Positions 27,708 through 37,662 are shown, counted from the stretch's first letter. The stretch is DNA of 64,000 bases from an uncultured Tenacibaculum sp. (GCF_947499065.1 NZ_CANMMT010000002.1:123313-187312); one strand, 5' to 3'. The notes: a model not told the origin generated them from the letters alone. Program-made: numbers and translations.

Positions 27708-27814
27708 AAGAAAGCCATGTTTAATTGAGTAATAAAAATAATAAAACAAAACAAAGCAGTGTAACAATTGCTCAATAAGATTGTCTTTTATTTTGAAATC
27801 AACTAATTAACCAT

Positions 27815-28852
27815 ATGAGAAATTTATTAATAGCTTATTTGCTGGTTTTTTTATGCTATTCTTGTAAAACCAAAAAAGATGAAGAAGTACAAGTAGGTCA
27901 AAAATCTGTATTATTTATAGATGAATCAAGAAATAGACCTTTGGCAACAGAAATATGGTATCCTACTTTTGACAGTATTACTAAACAAGAAAAAAAGGAG
28001 AAGAAAAAGGAATTGTTTAAGACTATAGAAACAATTTCAAATGCCAGTATTACAAAGAAAAAACATCCATTATTATTAATCTCTCACGGTACAGGTGGGA
28101 ATAGGTTTTCACTAACCTGGTTTATCGAAAAAATGGTAAAAGAAGGTTACATTGTTGTATCTCTTGATCATTATGGAAATTCTACATTTAATAAAATACC
28201 CAGAGAGTTTGTAAAATGGTGGGAGAGGGTCATTGATGTTCAATTTGTATTAACAGAAGTGTTAGAGGATAAAGAAATAGGAACAAAAATTGATACCTCA
28301 AAAATTGGAGGAGTAGGTTTTTCGTTAGGAGGATATACAAATATAGCTTTGGCTGGAGGGTACGTAGATAGAACTGTTAGAGAAAATGAAAAAGAAGAAG
28401 ATAGAAAAATTCCTCCTGAGTTTCCAAAAACCGATGAGATTATTGATTTTGAAAAAGATAGTCTAATAGTTTCATCATATAATAAGTATAAAGATGTAGT
28501 TAAGGATAAAAGAATTAAGTCATTTTTTGTAATGGCACCTGCTATAGGTTTTGGTTTTCATACAAAAGAGCAAACAAAAAGCATTGATTCACCTATTTTT
28601 ATTGTTGCTGGGAAGGGAGATAAAAACACACCGATTAAAAACAATGCAGAAAATTATCATAATTTAATAAATACAAGTCAATTATACTTATTTGATGAAA
28701 ACGTTGGACATTATGTGTTTTTAAATGAAGCTACAGAGTTCGGTAAAAAAGTACTTCCTGAAATTACAATAGATAAGCCTTTAGTTGATAGAAAAAAAAT
28801 CCATGATAAAACTTTAGAGTTGGCATTGGATTTCTTCCAAAAAACATTGTAA
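27815..28852 (+). CDS. Alpha/beta-hydrolase lipoprotein
   Basis: A 345-residue lipoprotein (lipobox CYSC, Cys about 17) with an alpha/beta-hydrolase fold of the dienelactone-hydrolase / platelet-activating-factor-acetylhydrolase-like group. LLISHGTGGNRFS forms the oxyanion strand, GGVGFSLGGYT carries the nucleophile Ser in GxSxG, and VGHYVFLNE near residue 305 supplies the catalytic His. The acid is probably in FIVAGKGDKNTP. It is anchored on the periplasmic or outer-membrane face. The substrate (ester or lipid) is unknown. It shares the terminator at 28866 with the convergent leader peptide gene. Confidence 0.85.
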   Translation: MRNLLIAYLLVFLCYSCKTKKDEEVQVGQKSVLFIDESRNRPLATEIWYPTFDSITKQEKKEKKKELFKTIETISNASITKKKHPLLLISHGTGGNRFSLTWFIEKMVKEGYIVVSLDHYGNSTFNKIPREFVKWWERVIDVQFVLTEVLEDKEIGTKIDTSKIGGVGFSLGGYTNIALAGGYVDRTVRENEKEEDRKIPPEFPKTDEIIDFEKDSLIVSSYNKYKDVVKDKRIKSFFVMAPAIGFGFHTKEQTKSIDSPIFIVAGKGDKNTPIKNNAENYHNLINTSQLYLFDENVGHYVFLNEATEFGKKVLPEITIDKPLVDRKKIHDKTLELALDFFQKTL

Positions 28853-28865
28853 ATAATTAAAAAAT

Positions 28866-28889
28866 AAAAGCGAACATTAGTTCGCTTTT
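28866..28889. terminator. Bidirectional terminator
   Basis: The perfect 10-bp stem AAAAGCGAAC/GTTCGCTTTT with an ATTA loop serves the rightward hydrolase gene and the leftward peptide gene that ends at 28895. Confidence 0.85.
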
Positions 28890-28894
28890 GTATT

Positions 28895-29056
28895 TTATAA
28901 ACAAGGAGAGTTCATAGGAAGAGCACATAATATACCTCCCCATTCACCACCACATCTAAGACATTGCTCTTTAGTTGTTGGCCAAAAACCACCTTTAATT
29001 GTTTGTTGTTCCGATTTGTTTAAGATAGAACCTAAGTTTGAAATATTTTTTAGCAT
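28895..29056 (-). CDS. Double-glycine leader peptide 1 (4-Cys core)
   Basis: 53 residues. The leader MLKNISNLGSILNKSEQQ ends in TIKGG at residue 23. The predicted core of 30 residues (FWPTTKEQC...NSPCL) has four cysteines and many Gly/Trp. The leader is of the bacteriocin/ComC type cut by C39 peptidases during ABC export, so the core would be a secreted, disulfide-bonded peptide. The gene is monocistronic with the regulon operator at 29112-29147, -7 box TAAGTTTG at 29079-29086, and the terminator at 28866. The activity of the core is unknown. Confidence 0.75.
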   Translation of the reverse strand: MLKNISNLGSILNKSEQQTIKGGFWPTTKEQCLRCGGEWGGILCALPMNSPCL

Positions 29057-29078
29057 AACATATAAAATTTAAATTACT

Positions 29079-29147
29079 CAAACTTATATATAAATAACTA
29101 ATAAAAGCTCAGAAAAACCGTAATATATGTAAGGTAACTCCTTTAAA
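29079..29147 (-). promoter_or_regulatory. Peptide-regulon promoter (peptide 1)
   Basis: The -7 box TAAGTTTG (29079-29086) has its outer end 32 coordinates from the CC of the operator box (29118). The operator reads leftward GGAG-TTA-CCTTACATATATTACGG, with a weak left arm. Confidence 0.65.
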
Positions 29148-29162
29148 ATTAAATCTATAAAT

Positions 29163-29250
29163 AAAAAAGGAAGTTGCCTCTTTAGACAACTTCCTTTCGA
29201 TTCCCCCAAATCATATATTTTACTATTTTATTTGTATCGTTTTTTAATTA
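29163..29250 (-). ncRNA. Putative small RNA with G5 loop
   Basis: The leftward -7-like TACTTTTA (29256-29263) is followed by a small hairpin GATT-TGGGGG-AATC (29199-29212) and a terminator stem GGAAGTTG/CAACTTCC (29169-29194) with a T run. There is no reading frame of note. It belongs to a loose set of RNAs that expose a G4-G6 loop just before the terminator. Confidence 0.45.
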
Positions 29251-29390
29251 TACAGTAAAAGTACTAATGAATAAGCGTTTAAATTTTCCCTTTTAGATGA
29301 AGAGGAATAAAGTATAGTTAAGCTGTAAATTTGTATGGTTAAGAATAGTTTTAACGAAATGTAACTTGTAAGTTGTTTTTAAAACTGTTG

Positions 29391-29464
29391 TAAAAAAAAA
29401 GAACCCACTCAAAAGAATTGAGTGGGAAAATTGCTATGAAAAAGAACTTAAGACGTCTCTTAAG
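29391..29464 (-). ncRNA. Putative small RNA, GAGACGTC/CATAGCAATTT family, copy A
   Basis: The leftward consensus -7 box TATATTTG (29470-29477) is followed by palindromic CTTAAGAGACGTCTTAAG, then CTTTTTCATAGCAATTTT, then a terminator with arms CCCACTCAA/TTGAGTGGG and a long T run. The same order and nearly the same bases recur at 41423 and 58818. The invariant unpaired CATAGCAATTT between the two hairpins is a candidate target-pairing or protein-binding stretch. Confidence 0.65.
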
Positions 29465-29557
29465 TGGTGCAAATATAATAAGAATAAATTAAATAGTATA
29501 ATATTTTTTTCTTTTTTTAATGATAGATAGAATTTTAATGAAAAATTAACTAAAAAA

Positions 29558-31303
29558 TCATTCTAAAGTTTCTTTAATACTACCACAGCCTAACATTCCT
29601 CCACCAAAGTATGGATTGACTATTTTTTCTTCATTACTTAACCAATAAGCTCCTTTGTTATTATCAGCCATCGGACAAAATTGATGATATACCTTTTTAT
29701 TAATACCAAATATTTGAATGGCAGCTTTAAAAGATGTAGTTAATTTGTTGAAGTAAATTTTCTGCTCTTTTACATCTGAGTTTTCTATTATAGAATTTAT
29801 AGAAGAAGTAATTTCTTTATGAAGTTTCATCCATTTATTATGAGAATCTTTTTTTAATAATTTCATGTCAACTTCATCTAAGCTAATTAATAGTTTTTTA
29901 GCCTGAGTTATTATTTCTTTAGAATTATCGGTTAGTAATGTATCTTTTAAGTTGATATACTGGTTGAAAGTTTTATTTAACTGTTCTTGAAATTTAGAAG
30001 AAACTTTGATTCTTTCAATATTTTTAGAATCATGGGTTTGCATTCCCATATGTTCTTCATGCCCAGTCATAGTTTTACCACCATTTTTATTCATCATCGA
30101 TTTTTTACCTTGTAATTGAGCAGCAGCATCGACTGTAAAAGTACCATTGGTTACTATAGCGTCACCAGTTTTCAATCCTTCTAAAACTTCATAATAATTA
30201 CCTAAAGAAGTTCCTAATTTTACTTCTCTCATTTCAAAAATGGGTTTATCTGGGTTAGGTTTTAGATATACTACAGATTTTTTACCTGTCCATAAAATAG
30301 CTGAAGCGGGAATACTTATTGTTTGTGTTTTATTTGACTTTATGTTCTCAATTTTTCCTTCAACAAACATTCCTGGTTTAAAAATGTTCTTTTTATTATT
30401 TAAAACAGCTCTTAAAGAGGTGGTTCTAGTTTTAGTATTTAAAATAGGGTCTATAAACGAAACTGTAGCTTCAAACTTTTGGTTTGGATACGCATTGGTA
30501 GTAATAGAAATATTTTGACCTTCTTTAAATAAACTGATTTGATTTTCATAAACATCAAAATTTGCCCATACAGTACTTAAGTTTGATATTTTTAGTAGTG
30601 GCTGTCCTTGTTTTACAGATTCTCCTTGCGATACTAGTTTTTCATTAACTGTACCCGAAACAGTTGCATAAATAGGGAAGTTTGCTTTTGCTTTTCCAGA
30701 TTTTTCTATTTGGTTAATTTGTTTTTCCGTCAATTTCCATAATTTCAGTTTATTTCGAACTGCTTTGTATAAAGCTGGTTGCGATTCTTTTAATGCTAAA
30801 GTGGTTAGTAACTCTTGTTGAGCAGCAAATAATTCAGGTGAATAAATAGTAGCTAATAGTTGTCCTTTGTGTACTTTTTCACCAGTAAAGTTTATGTTTA
30901 AACGTTCAATTCTACCAGAAAAGTAACTTACTTGTACAACATTTTTTTCTTCATTTTCTAAAATTTTTCCAGATAACTTAATGCTGTTATTCTCAATTTC
31001 ATTATTACCTACAATAGAAGTTTGAATGTCAGCTAAGGCTATAGCATTTTTAGTAAGTTTAAATTGATCAGGAGCCAAACCATCAGCATTTGCTTCTGCA
31101 GGAATTAAATCCATACCACAAATAGGGCAGTCTCCAGACTCAGGTTGCATAATTTGAGGATGCATTGAGCAAGTCCACATTTGATTAACTTCTGTGGTTG
31201 AATTATGCTTATGAGAGTTATCATTATTTTGATTATTGAAAATAAAACTTCCTAGAAGTATTCCAATAACCAATATGATAATATATATGATATATTTTTT
31301 CAT
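29558..31303 (-). CDS. cusB: CusB-type RND efflux periplasmic adaptor
   Basis: A 581-residue membrane-fusion protein of a copper/silver efflux system. It has an N-terminal membrane anchor, then a heavy-metal-binding domain (WTCSMHPQIMQPESGDCPICGMD, about 43-66), the lipoyl/barrel-hairpin HlyD core (about 100-390), a His/Met-rich linker (GHEEHMGMQTHD) and a C-terminal DUF3347-like helical domain with FCPMADNNKG and GGGMLGCG that may also bind metal. It links CusA in the inner membrane to the TolC-type channel. It is the last gene of the operon that starts at 37232. Confidence 0.9.
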   Translation of the reverse strand: MKKYIIYIIILVIGILLGSFIFNNQNNDNSHKHNSTTEVNQMWTCSMHPQIMQPESGDCPICGMDLIPAEANADGLAPDQFKLTKNAIALADIQTSIVGNNEIENNSIKLSGKILENEEKNVVQVSYFSGRIERLNINFTGEKVHKGQLLATIYSPELFAAQQELLTTLALKESQPALYKAVRNKLKLWKLTEKQINQIEKSGKAKANFPIYATVSGTVNEKLVSQGESVKQGQPLLKISNLSTVWANFDVYENQISLFKEGQNISITTNAYPNQKFEATVSFIDPILNTKTRTTSLRAVLNNKKNIFKPGMFVEGKIENIKSNKTQTISIPASAILWTGKKSVVYLKPNPDKPIFEMREVKLGTSLGNYYEVLEGLKTGDAIVTNGTFTVDAAAQLQGKKSMMNKNGGKTMTGHEEHMGMQTHDSKNIERIKVSSKFQEQLNKTFNQYINLKDTLLTDNSKEIITQAKKLLISLDEVDMKLLKKDSHNKWMKLHKEITSSINSIIENSDVKEQKIYFNKLTTSFKAAIQIFGINKKVYHQFCPMADNNKGAYWLSNEEKIVNPYFGGGMLGCGSIKETLE

Positions 31304-31428
31304 TTTATAACGTTTTTAATCGTTCTGTATAAATTATATTAACATGTATAAATTTAAAATGCTGTAAAATTTTTAAAAGTATAGCAACATTAGAATACAT
31401 AAATTTAATGTTACTATACTTTAAGTAA

Positions 31429-31683
31429 TTACATTTTTTTCTTGTAATCTTTGTTTTTTACATAGTCCATGTTACAAGTTGGACATTTACCTTCCTTGTC
31501 ACTACCGCTACCTTTACAATGCATTGGGCAAACGTATGCAGATGTATACTCTTTACCTTTTTCTTTACTTTGTGTTTGTTCGGTTGTAGTTTTAGGTGTA
31601 GTAGAGTTTTCTTTCTGATTATTTTTACATGATATGGTAATGAATAATAATCCTATTGCTAAAATTTTGAAAGTTGCTTTCAT
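31429..31683 (-). CDS. Heavy-metal-binding domain lipoprotein
   Basis: An 84-residue lipoprotein (lipobox TISC, Cys about 19). A Thr/Gln/Lys linker is followed by a metal-binding module YVCPMHCKGSGSDKEGKCPTC (about 49-69) with Asn-Met-Asp after it, the same fold as in the N-terminus of the adjacent CusB. It probably binds copper or silver in the periplasm and passes it to the efflux complex. It sits between the TolC and CusB genes in the operon. Confidence 0.85.
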   Translation of the reverse strand: MKATFKILAIGLLFITISCKNNQKENSTTPKTTTEQTQSKEKGKEYTSAYVCPMHCKGSGSDKEGKCPTCNMDYVKNKDYKKKM

Positions 31684-31718
31684 TTTAAATCTATATTTAA
31701 GTTAATTAATAATTGTTT

Positions 31719-32957
31719 TTAGTTTGTTAAATAATTTATGATTGATGTTGTTGAATAATATTTTTGAACAGCTTCTATTTGATTCATTTGAAATTTTAAT
31801 TGTAATTCCTGAATATCTAATAGGTCATTAAAGTTTATAGTACCGGTCTCATAGTTTTTAATTAAAATACTTTCAGCATCTTTAGCTTGCTTTAAATTCT
31901 TAACCTGAGTATCGTAACTAATTTTTGCAGAAGCTCGATTGTTAATAGCTTTATCTAATATTGTTTGTAAAGCATTAAAACGGTCTTGTTTTTGAGCTGT
32001 TATTTCTTGTTGTTTCAATTCGTTTTGCCTTGTTTTCGACTTGTGTTTTTTATTAAAAATTGGAATTGATAAAGAAACCATTGGCATTACAATATCTTTT
32101 CCATTATCACTAAAATTCATATTTGGACGTTCAGATACTGCTACATAATCTAACCCTAAACCAAACATCGGTTTACTTTCTTTTTGATTTACTAACTCTG
32201 ATTGCTCAATGGATTTATAAAGCTTATCATATTTGGTTAATTCTGGATGAATTTTTAAGTTTTCAGAGATAATTAAATCGTCTTGTAGAGGAATACTTAA
32301 CAGGTCCACTATATTAATTTTAATCGCTTTATCTCTATTTAAAAGCTTATTAAAAGTAGTTTGTTCAGCTAAGTACTGCTGTGTTAAGATTTGTTTTAAT
32401 TGTTCAAGTTCATTTTGACGCATTTGTAAACGTAAAACATCAACAGCAGAAGCTTTACCAACTTCTACAGAAGTTAAAGCTAAGGTTTCGTAGGTTTTAA
32501 GTAAAGTAATGTTTTCAGACAAAACCTTTTGCTTAGCTCTCATGCTATATAAATTATAATAAGATTGAGATACAGAAGCTATTAATTTTCGTTTTGTAAT
32601 AAGAATATCTTCATATTTTGCATTTGCAAGAGAATTTATATAGTTTTCTCTAGCTGTTATAGTTCCAAACCAAGGAAGCATTTGCTTAGCAGATATTTTA
32701 AAACGTTGCGCTCCGGTTCTAGTTTCAGGTTCACTTAAAAAATAACCGAATCCAAATTCTGTATTAGGAAGTGTGTTTACTTCTTTTATTTTTTCTGAAG
32801 CTATTTTATATTTTAATTCAAACCTTTGAATTTTTGGATTGTTAGCTAAAGCTTCATCAACTAAAGTTGTTAATTGTTGAGAGTTCATCAAATGACTCAA
32901 GAAAATAGTTACTAGAGTCAAGATTGTTTTTATATGTAATCTATTATTCTTCATCAC
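31719..32957 (-). CDS. TolC family outer-membrane channel (CusC-like)
   Basis: A 412-residue outer-membrane efflux protein with a signal peptide and two repeats of the TolC-type helix/strand pattern (EALANNPKIQRFELKYKIA; LLIKNYETGTINFNDLLDIQE). It forms the exit duct for the RND pump. Its first codons overlap the end of cusA by 14 bp, which implies translational coupling and assignment to this system. Confidence 0.9.
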   Translation of the reverse strand: MMKNNRLHIKTILTLVTIFLSHLMNSQQLTTLVDEALANNPKIQRFELKYKIASEKIKEVNTLPNTEFGFGYFLSEPETRTGAQRFKISAKQMLPWFGTITARENYINSLANAKYEDILITKRKLIASVSQSYYNLYSMRAKQKVLSENITLLKTYETLALTSVEVGKASAVDVLRLQMRQNELEQLKQILTQQYLAEQTTFNKLLNRDKAIKINIVDLLSIPLQDDLIISENLKIHPELTKYDKLYKSIEQSELVNQKESKPMFGLGLDYVAVSERPNMNFSDNGKDIVMPMVSLSIPIFNKKHKSKTRQNELKQQEITAQKQDRFNALQTILDKAINNRASAKISYDTQVKNLKQAKDAESILIKNYETGTINFNDLLDIQELQLKFQMNQIEAVQKYYSTTSIINYLTN

Positions 32958-35900
32958 TTAAAAATGTTTTATGATTCATTTTCAGTTTTCCATTTTTTAT
33001 TTCTTCTCTCCAACTATATAAAACAGGAACAATAAAATAAGAGGTTATATCTATAATCATTCCTCCAAAAATCGGAATTGCCATTGGTATCATTATATCA
33101 CTTCCTCTTCCTGTAGATGTTAGAACTGGAAGTAAAGCTAAAATTGTAGTTACTGTAGTCATTAAACAAGGTCTGATACGTTTATTAGCTGCTTCTAAAG
33201 AAGCTAATCGAATGGAATTTTTATCGGTAGGTTGTTTTTCTTTAAATACTTGAGTTAGATATGTTGCCATAATAACACCATCATCAGTAGCAATACCAAA
33301 AAGTGCTATAAAACCTACCCAAACGGCCACACTTAAATTAATGGTTTTCATATTAAAGAGCTCTCTAATGTTTTCTCCTAAAAAGTTGAAGTTTAAAAAC
33401 CAATCTTGTCCATATAACCATATCATAACAAAACCACCTGCAAAAGCAACAGTAATTCCTGTAAAAATCATTAACGAAGTACTTATAGAACGAAATTGAA
33501 AATAGAGTATTAAAAAAATTATTAATAAAGCTAGAGGAACTACAATAGCTAAAGTTTTCTCTGCTCGTAATTGGTTTTCATAAGTTCCAGTAAATTGATA
33601 ATTAATACCTTTTGGTATTGATAATTCACCAGAATCTAATTTTTGTTGTATTAATTTTTGTGCATTTTCGACTACATCTACTTCAGCAAAATCTTCCAAT
33701 TTATCAAATAGAACATATCCAACTAAAAAGGTGTCTTCACTTTTTATAACCTGTGGACCTTGTTCATATTGGATACTAGCTAACTCACTTAAAGGAATTG
33801 GACTACCTTTTTCAACAGGAATATAAATTTGTTCTAAATCGGTTGGATTAGCTCTTAATTCTCTTGGATATCGTACACGAATTCCATAGCGTTCACGCCC
33901 TTCAACTGTTTGAGTAATTTGCATACCACCGACAGCTACTTTTAAAACGTTTTGAACTTTTTCAATTGAAATTCCATAACGAGCTATTTTTTCTCTATCA
34001 ATGTTTATTAATAAGTATGGTTTCCCTACAATCCGATCGGCAAAAACAGCTTCTTTTTTTACTCCTTCTACTTGTTTTAAAATGTGTTCTAGTTCTACTC
34101 CAAAAGCTTCAATTTGTTTTAAATCTTGACCTTTTACTTTAACCCCCATTGGAGCACGCATACCTGTTTGTAACATAACCAAACGTGTTTCTATAGGCTG
34201 TAGTTTAGGAGCAGATGTAACACCTGGTAGTTTAGTTACTCTAACAATTTCATTCCAAATATCATTAGGAGTTTTTATAGCAGGTCTCCAATTACGATAA
34301 AATTCACCATTGGTATCTTCAATTAGTTGTTGACTGATTATTTCAGAATTTATAGTTGCTTTATCTTTAGTATTGTTAGGATTAGCTATAAAACTTCCAT
34401 TTTTTAATTGGAATAATCCCTCATTATTAACTTTGTAGCGTTGTCGTTCACCATGTGAGTTTAACATGTATTCTGGCTTATACAGAATAATGTTTTCATA
34501 CATTGAGAGTGGGGCAGGGTCTAAAGCCGATTCAGTTCTTCCTGCTTTACCAACTACAGTTTTGATTTCAGGAATACTAGCTACTGCCATATCTAATTGC
34601 TGAAGTACTCGTTTATTTTCTTCAACTCCAGAATGTGGCATTGAAGTTGGCATTAGTAGAAAAGAACCTTCATTTAAAGAAGGCATAAACTCTTTTCCTG
34701 TATTTTTCATAATATAAAATCCGAAGACTACAATTGATGTTGGAATGGTTAAAAAAGCTAACTTGTTTTCTAGTGCCCATTGTAAAATTCGAGTATAATA
34801 TTTTTGAAATAGGCTAAAGGTTCCTAACAATCCGAAGCAGATAATTGAAACGAAGACAAGATTTACAAAAATACTTTTATCAACACCTAAGGGTCTCCAA
34901 TAACTAGCTAAAAGGAATACAATAGCTATTACACAAATAATAATATTAATTACGTTTTTAGAAATTGTATAACTAAAATTGGAAAAAGAAATTTGAAAAG
35001 CTTCTTGTTTAATGATAGTAGTAATTCCAAAACCTACTATTACTAATCCTAACCAATTTTCATATATAAGAATAAGAATTCCTAATACAATTAAAAGTCC
35101 ACCAATAATATATTTAGAGGTTTTTCTAATCTCTCTTTTTCTAAATAGATAGGCTGCAAAAGGAGGAATTAAAAATAGAGCAATTACCAATGCAGCAATT
35201 AGAGCAAAAGTTTTAGTAAAAGCCAAAGGTCTAAAAAGTTTTCCCTCAGCTCCAATCATTGTAAATACAGGTACAAAACTTATAATTGTAGTCATTACGG
35301 CAGTAACTATAGCCCCAGAAACTTCTGCTGTAGCATTATAAACAATAGTATTTATAGGTAGTTTTTTAGTGTCTTCATTTAAATGTCGAATTACATTTTC
35401 AGAGAGAATAACACCAACATCAACCATGGTACCAATTGCAATAGCAATACCAGATAAAGCTACAATGTTTGCATCAACATTAAATAGCTTCATTGCTATA
35501 AAAACCATTAAAACAGCTACGGGCAATAATCCAGAGATGAGTATGGAAGCACGGAGATTAAACACCATTACAATGATTACAAAAATGGTGATTAAAATTT
35601 CTAAAGTTAGTGCTTCATTAAGTGTTCCTAATGTTTCTTGTATAAGCTCAGTTCTGTCATAAAAAGGTACAATGGTAACTTGTGATGTTTTTCCATTAGA
35701 CAAAACTTTAGAGGGTAATCCAGTGCTTAACTCATCAATTTTTTTCTTAACATTGTTAATCACTTCCATTGGATTTGCTCCATATCTAGCTACTACAACA
35801 CCTCCTACAACTTCTGCACCTTCTTTGTCTAAAATTCCTCTTCGGGTAGCAGGACCTAAAGAAACTTTAGCAATGTCTTTAATCTTAATAGCAGTATAGT

Positions 35901-36708
35901 TTTCTGAAGTAACAACAGCGTTTTCTATATCAGAAATTGATTTGATATAACCTAAACCACGAACTAAATATTCAACTTGATTAATTTCTAAAGTCTGTGC
36001 GCCAATATCTTTATTACTTTCCTTAATGGTTTTTACAATTTGGCTTAAACTAATCTTGTATTGACGCATCAATTCTGGATTTACATCTATTTGATATTCT
36101 TGAACATATCCACCAATAGAAGCAACTTCCGAAACCCCACTCGCTGAGGATAAAGCATACTTTACATAATAATCTTGAATACTACGTAACTCATGTAAAT
36201 CCCAACCACCAGTAACATTTCCGTCTTCATCACGTCCCTCAAGAGTATACCAATATATTTGTCCTAAACCAGTTGCATCTGGTCCTAGCGTTGGATTTAC
36301 ATCTTTGGGTAATAAATTGCTAGGTAAGGAATTTAGTTTTTCAAGAATTCGACTTCGACTCCAATAAAATTCAATATCTTCTTCGAAGATGATATAGATA
36401 CTAGAAAAACCAAACATTGAAGAACTACGTATGGTTTTTACTCCAGGAATTCCCAATAAAGAAGTAGTTAAAGGATATGTTATTTGATCTTCAATATCTT
36501 GAGGAGAACGACCATCCCATTTTGTGAAGATTATTTGTTGATTTTCACCAATATCTGGTATGGCATCAACAGCTACCGGATTATTAGGAAGAAAACCTAA
36601 GTTCCAATTAAAAGGTGTATTTATTACTCCCCATCCTAAAAAAAGGATAAGTAATAGTATGGCTATGAGTTTGTTTTCTATTAGAAATTTGATGCTCTTA
36701 TTTAGCAT
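32944..36708 (-). CDS. cusA: CusA/CzcA family heavy-metal RND efflux pump
   Basis: A 1254-residue inner-membrane proton-driven pump of the HME-RND family, longer than E. coli CusA (about 1050) mainly through extra segments after the first TM block (about 540-640) and around 735-790. Family marks are WDGRSPQDIEDQITYPLTTSLLG, GIAIAIGTMVDVGVILSENVIRH with the proton-relay acid residues of TM4, and FGIATDDGVIMATYL in the second half. Methionines in the porter domain (MPTSMPHSG, VMLQTGMRAPMG) suit Cu(I)/Ag(I). It is the core of the efflux operon. Confidence 0.93.
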   Translation of the reverse strand: MLNKSIKFLIENKLIAILLLILFLGWGVINTPFNWNLGFLPNNPVAVDAIPDIGENQQIIFTKWDGRSPQDIEDQITYPLTTSLLGIPGVKTIRSSSMFGFSSIYIIFEEDIEFYWSRSRILEKLNSLPSNLLPKDVNPTLGPDATGLGQIYWYTLEGRDEDGNVTGGWDLHELRSIQDYYVKYALSSASGVSEVASIGGYVQEYQIDVNPELMRQYKISLSQIVKTIKESNKDIGAQTLEINQVEYLVRGLGYIKSISDIENAVVTSENYTAIKIKDIAKVSLGPATRRGILDKEGAEVVGGVVVARYGANPMEVINNVKKKIDELSTGLPSKVLSNGKTSQVTIVPFYDRTELIQETLGTLNEALTLEILITIFVIIVMVFNLRASILISGLLPVAVLMVFIAMKLFNVDANIVALSGIAIAIGTMVDVGVILSENVIRHLNEDTKKLPINTIVYNATAEVSGAIVTAVMTTIISFVPVFTMIGAEGKLFRPLAFTKTFALIAALVIALFLIPPFAAYLFRKREIRKTSKYIIGGLLIVLGILILIYENWLGLVIVGFGITTIIKQEAFQISFSNFSYTISKNVINIIICVIAIVFLLASYWRPLGVDKSIFVNLVFVSIICFGLLGTFSLFQKYYTRILQWALENKLAFLTIPTSIVVFGFYIMKNTGKEFMPSLNEGSFLLMPTSMPHSGVEENKRVLQQLDMAVASIPEIKTVVGKAGRTESALDPAPLSMYENIILYKPEYMLNSHGERQRYKVNNEGLFQLKNGSFIANPNNTKDKATINSEIISQQLIEDTNGEFYRNWRPAIKTPNDIWNEIVRVTKLPGVTSAPKLQPIETRLVMLQTGMRAPMGVKVKGQDLKQIEAFGVELEHILKQVEGVKKEAVFADRIVGKPYLLINIDREKIARYGISIEKVQNVLKVAVGGMQITQTVEGRERYGIRVRYPRELRANPTDLEQIYIPVEKGSPIPLSELASIQYEQGPQVIKSEDTFLVGYVLFDKLEDFAEVDVVENAQKLIQQKLDSGELSIPKGINYQFTGTYENQLRAEKTLAIVVPLALLIIFLILYFQFRSISTSLMIFTGITVAFAGGFVMIWLYGQDWFLNFNFLGENIRELFNMKTINLSVAVWVGFIALFGIATDDGVIMATYLTQVFKEKQPTDKNSIRLASLEAANKRIRPCLMTTVTTILALLPVLTSTGRGSDIMIPMAIPIFGGMIIDITSYFIVPVLYSWREEIKNGKLKMNHKTFLSDEE

Positions 36709-36818
36709 TGCTTGTAATTTTTAAACTTTAGAAAATAGGTGCTTATAAAACACCGAATACAAAAAAGTACTCCAATGAATTAGTATTCATTAGAATAAAA
36801 GGATCTAAAATTTAAAAA

Positions 36819-37232
36819 TCATATTAAATAAGTTTCGTCTAGCTTATAAATAGCCTTGACGACCAGTGGAGGAGTGTAATCTTTATAAGAGTTGTTATTG
36901 TTAGACTCTTTTATGAAAAGATTAGCATAAGTGTATACAAATGAAAGTGCAAATAATTGTTGTTTTTTTGTAAGAAAATCAAAAGATGTTTTTAATTCAT
37001 CTTGGCCTTCAACACTAATTTGTTTATCGTTACAACAGTTTTTTTTAGAAATAGAACATTCTTTAGTAGAAGTTTTTTCCATTTCCATTCCGCAATTAGT
37101 AGCAGAACCAAACATGGTAGAGTCAACTAAAGTATCACCACAATAATGCATATCAATACTAAATGACATAGTAGAGAATACTACTACAAATGCCATTAAA
37201 AAAGATAACATTTTATGACCTGTTGATTTCAT
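36819..37232 (-). CDS. HYC_CC_PP family protein
   Basis: A 137-residue exported protein with a hydrophobic N-terminus, then SIDMHYCGDTLVD (HYC), KKNCCNDKQ (CC) and KDYTPPLVV (PP), the three signatures that name this family of flavobacterial copper-operon proteins. It is the first gene of the efflux operon. A -7 box TACCTTTG (37242-37249) stands 9 bp before the ATG, so the mRNA leader is nearly absent. It is probably a periplasmic copper-binding protein; the biochemical role is not established. Confidence 0.85.
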   Translation of the reverse strand: MKSTGHKMLSFLMAFVVVFSTMSFSIDMHYCGDTLVDSTMFGSATNCGMEMEKTSTKECSISKKNCCNDKQISVEGQDELKTSFDFLTKKQQLFALSFVYTYANLFIKESNNNNSYKDYTPPLVVKAIYKLDETYLI

Positions 37233-37326
37233 AAGTGATTACAAAGGTATAAACTTTTAAATTAATAATTAAAAAAATATGTTAAATAGCAATAAATAGA
37301 GAAGAAAAAGATAGTGTTTTAATAAA

Positions 37327-37347
37327 AAAGTGGGATAATCCCACTTT
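37327..37347 (-). terminator. Terminator of peptide gene 2
   Basis: The stem AAAGTGGG-ATAAT-CCCACTTT with a leftward T run, 17 bp past the stop codon. Confidence 0.8.
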
Positions 37348-37363
37348 CAATTATTGTTACGAC

Positions 37364-37546
37364 TTAAAAAGAAGAATCTCCGCCACATACTTGAACAAGT
37401 TCACAACGTACCTGATCTACATGACATTCACATCCTGGAGGACACCATAAGTAGTTTAAATTACATTGCGTGGATTTTCCTCCATTAATACTTTGTTGTT
37501 CTTTTTTGTTTAAAGTAGTACCTAAGTTTGAAATATTTTTTAACAT
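37364..37546 (-). CDS. Double-glycine leader peptide 2 (6-Cys core)
   Basis: 60 residues. The leader MLKNISNLGTTLNKKEQQ ends SINGG at 23. The core of 37 residues has six cysteines, including CPPGCECH and a final VCGGDSSF. The even cysteine number fits three disulfides in an exported peptide. The leader is almost identical to peptides 1 and 10 while the core shares nothing with them apart from cysteines. It carries the regulon promoter and a dedicated terminator. Confidence 0.78.
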   Translation of the reverse strand: MLKNISNLGTTLNKKEQQSINGGKSTQCNLNYLWCPPGCECHVDQVRCELVQVCGGDSSF

Positions 37547-37565
37547 ATTATAAATTTAATTTTCT

Positions 37566-37632
37566 CAAACTTATATAAAAACAAAAAAAAAGATTAAGAA
37601 AAAACCGTAATAAAAGTAAGGGGTACCCATCA
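37566..37632 (-). promoter_or_regulatory. Peptide-regulon promoter (peptide 2)
   Basis: TAAGTTTG at 37566-37573, with operator CCTTACTTTTATTACGG ending at 37605, offset 32. The left inverted arm is degenerate (ATGGGTACC). Confidence 0.7.
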
Positions 37633-37662
37633 TTTTGTAATAGTGAAATATGATTGATATTA

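Noticed and set aside
29558..37232. HlyD/RND/TolC genes as the exporter of the leader peptides
   Set aside because: Metal-binding domains, the HYC_CC_PP protein and CusA motifs identify copper/silver efflux; RND pumps have no C39 peptidase.
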